Below, one piece after another: positions 57,534 to 64,000 of a DNA stretch of 64,000 nucleotides. Origin of the DNA: Galerina marginata (taxonomy: Eukaryota; Basidiomycota; Agaricomycetes; Agaricales; Galerinaceae); contig JAECYW010000009.1 in assembly GCA_023014335.1 (NCBI GenBank), positions 2,480,001 to 2,544,000 on the forward strand, given 5' to 3'. The notes beneath the pieces were generated by a model. It was not told the DNA's origin. It saw only the letters and a program-made list of their open reading frames with translations, and searched no databases. A program made the position numbers and the translations under genes. Positions within the stretch are counted from its first letter, which is position 1; each line of letters begins with the position of its first letter.

Positions 57534-58830
57534 ACAATTTATATACCGGTGCGCGAAAGCAGTCCGGTCGCCTAACTAGTACAAATCCCCGGTCGAAAGC
57601 GCGCGATGAACTACTAATCTCCGAACCGACCCCGAACCCATCTGCTTCTCCCGAATCCTTCCAACGGCGTCCTTTGTGCGCCAGGCCTTTGCTAGGGGGG
57701 ACGGACCACCTAACCGCCCAGTCCCGAGGGAGGGACGGCCCCCATCGCTACGCCAATACCACGTAAGGACCGAAGCCCGAACATCTCCTGGCAGCCGCAG
57801 CCGCTGCACTCTCTCCGCCTTCCAAACCCGACGTCCACTTCCGAACCGAACCCGACCCGGAAACCCTCACCCACCCGCGCCTTGACGACCCGAAACCCAT
57901 ACCAGCCATATTGAAAGACAGATTGTGAGGATAAGGCACCCAACCGATCGCGAGAACGAATGAACGAACCGCGACCGCACGAGCCAAAAATGTCGCTAAC
58001 GCTCGAGATGCGGGCGACTCTGTAACCACCGGTCGTAGCGAATGCAACCGGGTGCGAGGAGTGAAGAACGCGCGGGCACGACGACCCCGTCCTTGGCCTG
58101 TCAACCTCTGCCGACTTGGGGATTGGACTTCCCTTGCCTGCAGCAACCCGAAGCGGGTATCAAGGCCTCTCTGGGCGAAGAGAACCGCGCGGACACAGAT
58201 TATCCTATGCCTGCGGCGGGACGTTCGAAGGAGAAAGCGGTGGGATTCTCCAACAGGAATTCCAAAAGACCGTGTAACCGGTCCGTCGGAGCGGGTCTCT
58301 CATAGCCTGGACAGTACGAGAGGATATGCGAGCGGGTCTCGCGAGGAGCACCGCAACGGGGGCAGCCGTGAGGCTCTTGTATGTTAAATCGGCGGTAGTA
58401 CGCACCGATTGGCGCATGATTCAGTATACACCTGCACAAGCGCGCAAAGGAAGTGTTGTCACCTCCAGCCTTGCGAATCCATGGACCACCCTTGCGAGTA
58501 TCCGGGGTTATAGTGACGACCTTCTTACCCAGCTTGCGAAGCTGGAGGAAGTCGCGACCAAGATCTTGCGGACGATCCGTTGCAGCCTTAGCCCAACGAC
58601 GCGCCGCGGCGGCGTCCGCCTCCGAGCGGAGGCGATCGAGAGTGACCCGTGAACCATGGTCCACAGGCCGGTGATAGGAGCCAGCAGCGTGCTTATGCGC
58701 CTCATGTTGCATACCCCACTTGAGCTTAGAGGGGACGTGGTGGAATGATAACCAGCGCAGCGGATCCAAATCCAACAAATACCTATCAGAATAAAGTTAA
58801 AGCAGAGTATCAAAATAGAATAAAATGGTT
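56534..58830 (-). CDS. Unrecognised multi-exon host gene, split by LINE copy 4 and cut upstream by transposons
   Basis: I do not recognise this family. Exons on the minus strand: a piece near 58876-58812 ending AAGAA before GTAAAC (tentative), one from about 58780 that continues at 57498-57115 after the LINE is removed, 57071 to about 56951, 56897-56683, and 56634-56534 with the TGA stop at 56536-56534. Introns are short GT-AG and keep phase: the 56682/56635 intron has a good GTAAGT donor, and reading through it extends the product by about 33 residues. The encoded protein is mixed alpha/beta in look, without cysteine clusters or membrane segments. LINE copy 4 lies in an exon with a 14-bp duplication. 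Upstream, the gene runs into a family C fragment, so its start is lost. Confidence 0.5.
57485..57498. repeat. Target-site duplication of LINE copy 4, left
   Basis: CAAATCCAACAAAT, repeated at 58767-58780. Confidence 0.85.
57499..58766 (-). mobile_element. LINE copy 4, 5'-truncated with target duplication
   Basis: A long T run (57499-57527, the poly-A tail), the 3' UTR, and the last part of ORF2 (stop near 58200; RNase H end and CPRCGAPRETRSHILSYC motif). It is truncated in RNase H at 58766. Flanking 14-bp duplications show insertion by target-primed reverse transcription. The long homopolymer and the similarity to copy 3 suggest it is young. Confidence 0.9.
58767..58780. repeat. Target-site duplication of LINE copy 4, right
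   Basis: CAAATCCAACAAAT, identical to 57485-57498. Confidence 0.85.
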
Positions 58831-58876
58831 TACTTCTTGCTAGTCTTTGTCAAATTTGGCAACAGTTCTGAGACAT

Positions 58877-59212
58877 TATGAGTCTTTTGATTTATCAAAA
58901 ACTCATTCATTATTCCAGGACTTAGGCCAAAAATTGATTCATTCATTCATTGATTCATCCATCAACACCGCGGTAAAAACCTTCCTATTACAAACAATTG
59001 TCCATATCTCAGCCAGTTCTAGGCCAATTTTTATGATCCTGCCACCAGTAAATCCCATTTTTTGCCCCCTACACGATTATGTTATCAGGTAAGCATGATG
59101 GCATCAATTTTGTGGGAAGATCGGCCCAAACATGTCATTTTATGCTTGAAAAGCACACAACTGGGCTGTTTTATATCAGATTTAAGTGATTCAACTTGTT
59201 TTCAGACATATT
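58877..59212 (-). mobile_element. Family C element fragment (C2), 3' end
   Basis: It starts with the family C hairpin in reverse (TATGAGTCTTTTGATTTATC then AAAAACTCAT) and shares the ATCAACACCGCGG region with C1 (8140-8165). Its 5' end is missing where the family A array begins at 59214. Confidence 0.6.
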
Positions 59213-59213
59213 A

Positions 59214-62200
59214 CTTGGTCAGAGGCCATTGCTGCGCATGGCAAAAACAAGTTCTTACTTTCAAGGTGAGTCCGACTATAAATAAAGATTAAATAAGTAA
59301 ATAATGCATAGTCCGCTCAAATCTGAACCAATTGGGATGATCTTATACTCAAAAAAAGCAGAAAAATAAGGCGGATCTAACAAGCCTAAAACGGCCTGGT
59401 CACATGACCAGGAAGGCCCTGATTTTTACGATTTTTTTGATACCAAGATCATAAAAATTGGCCCAGTAATGGCTGAGATACAGAAACCATGCAGGGTCAC
59501 TATAGCAGTGGGAGAATTTCCATTGGTTTTGTTAGGAACCATTTCTGCCTGCTATGCAGGCCGGAAAACAAGTTCTTTTACTACGTAAGAACTTGTAACA
59601 AGATTAATTATTAGACTACAATAAGAAACTTGTAACAAGATTAATTTATACGTCGCTTAGTTTTTATCAGATTGCCTTGAAACAAAGTGTGTAATTATCA
59701 GAAAAATCAGGGCTAAAAGATGGTGTTACATATATATTGTCACACCTGTATGTGACTTACCAAATGCGGAATATTGTTTGAAATACACTATATTTGGAGA
59801 TTTAAAGGCATTAAAATAAAATAAAAATACAGATAATGTTTTTTTTACCTAAGGGATGGTCTGTGCACACATATCACATGACATATCCCTGAGAATATTT
59901 TTGTCTAACTTGGTGCCTTAACTGATTCCAAGGGATTTGCACAAAGTCCTGCTGTGAGTTTGATTATGTAAGCTTCTAAAACAATATTTTCATGTTATTT
60001 GGTCATGTTTTTCAATGTTTGGTGTGCCTTTTATGGGTTATCCAGTCAGTTTAACACCAATTTTGCGATTTTTACTGAGTTAAGCTGGCTGTTTGCCAGA
60101 TTTGGACACCATGACATCATTGCAAAACATATGCAAATATTTGTACATTATTCTAGATTGGTCTGGGTAACATATTTTAGTATATCTAGCTCACTGCAAT
60201 CTGTTTTAAGTGTAAATTTGCGCTTTTTGGGTCGTGTGAGCAGGTCACATGACCTAATCAACCCTGGATACACATGCCACATGAAAGCCCTGATTTTTAC
60301 GATTTTTTTGATACCAAGATCATAAAAATTGGCCCAGTAATGGCTGAGATACAGAAACCATGCAGGGTCACTATAGCAGTGGGAGAATTTCCATTGGTTT
60401 TGTTAGGAACCATTTCTGCCTGCTATGCAGGCCGGAAAACAAGTTCTTTTACTACGTAAGAACTTGTAACAAGATTAATTATTAGACTACAATAAGAAAC
60501 TTGTAACAAGATTAATTTATACGTCGCTTAGTTTTTATCAGATTGCCTTGAAACAAAGTGTGTAATTATCAGAAAAATCAGGGCTAAAAGATGGTGTTAC
60601 ATATATATTGTCACACCTGTATGTGACTTACCAAATGCGGAATATTGTTTGAAATACACTATATTTGGAGATTTAAAGGCATTAAAATAAAATAAAAATA
60701 CAGATAATGTTTTTTTTACCTAAGGGATGGTCTGTGCACACATATCACATGACATATCCCTGAGAATATTTTTGTCTAACTTGGTGCCTTAACTGATTCC
60801 AAGGGATTTGCACAAAGTCCTGCTGTGAGTTTGATTATGTAAGCTTCTAAAACAATATTTTCATGTTATTTGGTCATGTTTTTCAATGTTTGGTGTGCCT
60901 TTTATGGGTTATCCAGTCAGTTTAACACCAATTTTGCGATTTTTACTGAGTTAAGCTGGCTGTTTGCCAGATTTGGACACCATGACATCATTGCAAAACA
61001 TATGCAAATATTTGTACATTATTCTAGATTGGTCTGGGTAACATATTTTAGTATATCTAGCTCACTGCAATCTGTTTTAAGTGTAAATTTGCGCTTTTTG
61101 GGTCGTGTGAGCAGGTCACATGACCTAATCAACCCTGGATACACATGCCACATGAAAGCCCTGATTTTTACGATTTTTTTGATACCAAGATCATAAAAAT
61201 TGGCCCAGTAATGGCTGAGATACAGAAACCATGCAGGGTCACTATAGCAGTGGGAGAATTTCCATTGGTTTTGTTAGGAACCATTTCTGCCTGCTATGCA
61301 GGCCGGAAAACAAGTTCTTTTACTACGTAAGAACTTGTAACAAGATTAATTATTAGACTACAATAAGAAACTTGTAACAAGATTAATTTATACGTCGCTT
61401 AGTTTTTATCAGATTGCCTTGAAACAAAGTGTGTAATTATCAGAAAAATCAGGGCTAAAAGATGGTGTTACATATATATTGTCACACCTGTATGTGACTT
61501 ACCAAATGCGGAATATTGTTTGAAATACACTATATTTGGAGATTTAAAGGCATTAAAATAAAATAAAAATACAGATAATGTTTTTTTTACCTAAGGGATG
61601 GTCTGTGCACACATATCACATGACATATCCCTGAGAATATTTTTGTCTAACTTGGTGCCTTAACTGATTCCAAGGGATTTGCACAAAGTCCTGCTGTGAG
61701 TTTGATTATGTAAGCTTCTAAAACAATATTTTCATGTTATTTGGTCATGTTTTTCAATGTTTGGTGTGCCTTTTATGGGTTATCCAGTCAGTTTAACACC
61801 AATTTTGCGATTTTTACTGAGTTAAGCTGGCTGTTTGCCAGATTTGGACACCATGACATCATTGCAAAACATATGCAAATATTTGTACATTATTCTAGAT
61901 TGGTCTGGGTAACATATTTTAGTATATCTAGCTCACTGCAATCTGTTTTAAGTGTAAATTTGCGCTTTTTGGGTCGTGTGAGCAGGTCACATGACCTAAT
62001 CAACCCTGGATACACATGCCACATGAAAGCCCTGATTTTTACGATTTTTTTGATACCAAGATCATAAAAATTGGCCCAGTAATGGCTGAGATACAGAAAC
62101 CATGCAGGGTCACTATAGCAGTGGGAGAATTTCCATTGGTTTTGTTAGGAACCATTTCTGCCTGCTATGCAGGCCGGAAAACAAGTTCTTTTACTACGTA

Positions 62201-64000
62201 AGAACTTGTAACAAGATTAATTATTAGACTACAATAAGAAACTTGTAACAAGATTAATTTATACGTCGCTTAGTTTTTATCAGATTGCCTTGAAACAAAG
62301 TGTGTAATTATCAGAAAAATCAGGGCTAAAAGATGGTGTTACATATATATTGTCACACCTGTATGTGACTTACCAAATGCGGAATATTGTTTGAAATACA
62401 CTATATTTGGAGATTTAAAGGCATTAAAATAAAATAAAAATACAGATAATGTTTTTTTTACCTAAGGGATGGTCTGTGCACACATATCACATGACATATC
62501 CCTGAGAATATTTTTGTCTAACTTGGTGCCTTAACTGATTCCAAGGGATTTGCACAAAGTCCTGCTGTGAGTTTGATTATGTAAGCTTCTAAAACAATAT
62601 TTTCATGTTATTTGGTCATGTTTTTCAATGTTTGGTGTGCCTTTTATGGGTTATCCAGTCAGTTTAACACCAATTTTGCGATTTTTACTGAGTTAAGCTG
62701 GCTGTTTGCCAGATTTGGACACCATGACATCATTGCAAAACATATGCAAATATTTGTACATTATTCTAGATTGGTCTGGGTAACATATTTTAGTATATCT
62801 AGCTCACTGCAATCTGTTTTAAGTGTAAATTTGCGCTTTTTGGGTCGTGTGAGCAGGTCACATGACCTAATCAACCCTGGATACACATGCCACATGAAAG
62901 CCCTGATTTTTACGATTTTTTTGATACCAAGATCATAAAAATTGGCCCAGTAATGGCTGAGATACAGAAACCATGCAGGGTCACTATAGCAGTGGGAGAA
63001 TTTCCATTGGTTTTGTTAGGAACCATTTCTGCCTGCTATGCAGGCCGGAAAACAAGTTCTTTTACTACGTAAGAACTTGTAACAAGATTAATTATTAGAC
63101 TACAATAAGAAACTTGTAACAAGATTAATTTATACGTCGCTTAGTTTTTATCAGATTGCCTTGAAACAAAGTGTGTAATTATCAGAAAAATCAGGGCTAA
63201 AAGATGGTGTTACATATATATTGTCACACCTGTATGTGACTTACCAAATGCGGAATATTGTTTGAAATACACTATATTTGGAGATTTAAAGGCATTAAAA
63301 TAAAATAAAAATACAGATAATGTTTTTTTTACCTAAGGGATGGTCTGTGCACACATATCACATGACATATCCCTGAGAATATTTTTGTCTAACTTGGTGC
63401 CTTAACTGATTCCAAGGGATTTGCACAAAGTCCTGCTGTGAGTTTGATTATGTAAGCTTCTAAAACAATATTTTCATGTTATTTGGTCATGTTTTTCAAT
63501 GTTTGGTGTGCCTTTTATGGGTTATCCAGTCAGTTTAACACCAATTTTGCGATTTTTACTGAGTTAAGCTGGCTGTTTGCCAGATTTGGACACCATGACA
63601 TCATTGCAAAACATATGCAAATATTTGTACATTATTCTAGATTGGTCTGGGTAACATATTTTAGTATATCTAGCTCACTGCAATCTGTTTTAAGTGTAAA
63701 TTTGCGCTTTTTGGGTCGTGTGAGCAGGTCACATGACCTAATCAACCCTGGATACACATGCCACATGAAAGCCCTGATTTTTACGATTTTTTTGATACCA
63801 AGATCATAAAAATTGGCCCAGTAATGGCTGAGATACAGAAACCATGCAGGGTCACTATAGCAGTGGGAGAATTTCCATTGGTTTTGTTAGGAACCATTTC
63901 TGCCTGCTATGCAGGCCGGAAAACAAGTTCTTTTACTACGTAAGAACTTGTAACAAGATTAATTATTAGACTACAATAAGAAACTTGTAACAAGATTAAT
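59214..64000 (+). mobile_element. Family A tandem-terminus array, at least six termini (A11), runs off right edge
   Basis: The 5' end is at 59214; 3' termini end at 59597, 60468, 61339, 62210, 63081 and 63952, exactly 871 apart, and the sequence continues into another spacer at the window end. Units look identical by eye. It belongs to the subfamily with CCATTGGTTTTGTTAGGA in place of CCAACCATTGCGTTAGAA (as at 13370-13470). No gene. Confidence 0.9.

Noticed and set aside
59999..63809. Identical 108-codon ORFs (MVMFFNVWCAFYGLSSQFNT..) repeated every 871 bp
   Set aside because: Present only in the 871-bp subfamily spacer; the 889-bp arrays have stops in the same place. Treated as non-coding spacer.
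23548..63943. Identical 61-codon ORFs (MPHESPDFYDFFDTKIIKIG..) at every array unit
   Set aside because: They lie in the 3'-terminal domain of family A and end in the hairpin. Their conservation is explained by the repeat itself, and single-unit copies lack the start.
9649..64000. Family A as a TIR DNA transposon or MITE
   Set aside because: The two ends are not inverted repeats of each other, and no 2-9 bp target duplication is seen at sites where the empty target is known.

Overview
The window looks like the genome of an agaricomycete-type fungus (mushroom-forming Basidiomycota), in a transposon-rich region. The basis is short GT-AG introns of about 45-65 bp, exons rebuilt by hand that keep frame across them, a basidiomycete-style JmjC protein, a SNF5-like gene, and a LINE with the ORF1 / APE-RT-RNase H layout common in fungi. 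No sequence search was run, so family names rest on motif recognition.

Layout. 1-5290 (minus): a many-exon JmjC-domain gene hit twice by a short rolling-circle-like element (family A). 5690-9647 (minus): a decayed SNF5-like gene; one intron holds a family C element, itself hit by a family B element. 9649-11474: family A copies and a low-complexity patch. 11475 to about 20880 (minus): LINE copy 1, whose ORF2 is split in the RT domain by a 3.2-kb chimeric A/B element. 21096-48250 (plus): a host gene, possibly a 2-oxoglutarate/Fe(II) dioxygenase, split by LINE copy 2 (22230-46390). Copy 2 has a poly-A tail and a 15-bp target duplication, and is swollen to about 24 kb by five nested insertions, two of which carry further insertions. 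48251-52532: a family A element with an inverted family A array inside it. 52534-54768 (minus): LINE copy 3 beside a relic of another copy, then a 31-bp minisatellite. 55480-56262 (plus): a SET-domain gene. 56534-58830 (minus): an unrecognised multi-exon gene split by LINE copy 4 (14-bp duplication). 58877-64000: a family C fragment and a family A tandem array that runs off the window.

The main point is the family A element. It has a fixed 5' end with a stem-loop and a 3' end that closes with a hairpin. By removing copies from genes and LINEs whose sequence can be checked, I find the same rule each time: taking out the element plus one A restores the empty site, with no longer duplication. 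This is the behaviour of Helitron-like rolling-circle elements. Many copies are not single units: the 3'-terminal domain plus a spacer of about 0.7 kb repeats 2-6 times head to tail (period 851-890 bp) between one 5' end and one final 3' end. One copy has a family A 5' end and a family B 3' end yet sits in a single clean target. Together this suggests rolling-circle copying that reads past its own 3' terminator. No Rep/helicase is encoded here, so the elements would be non-autonomous.
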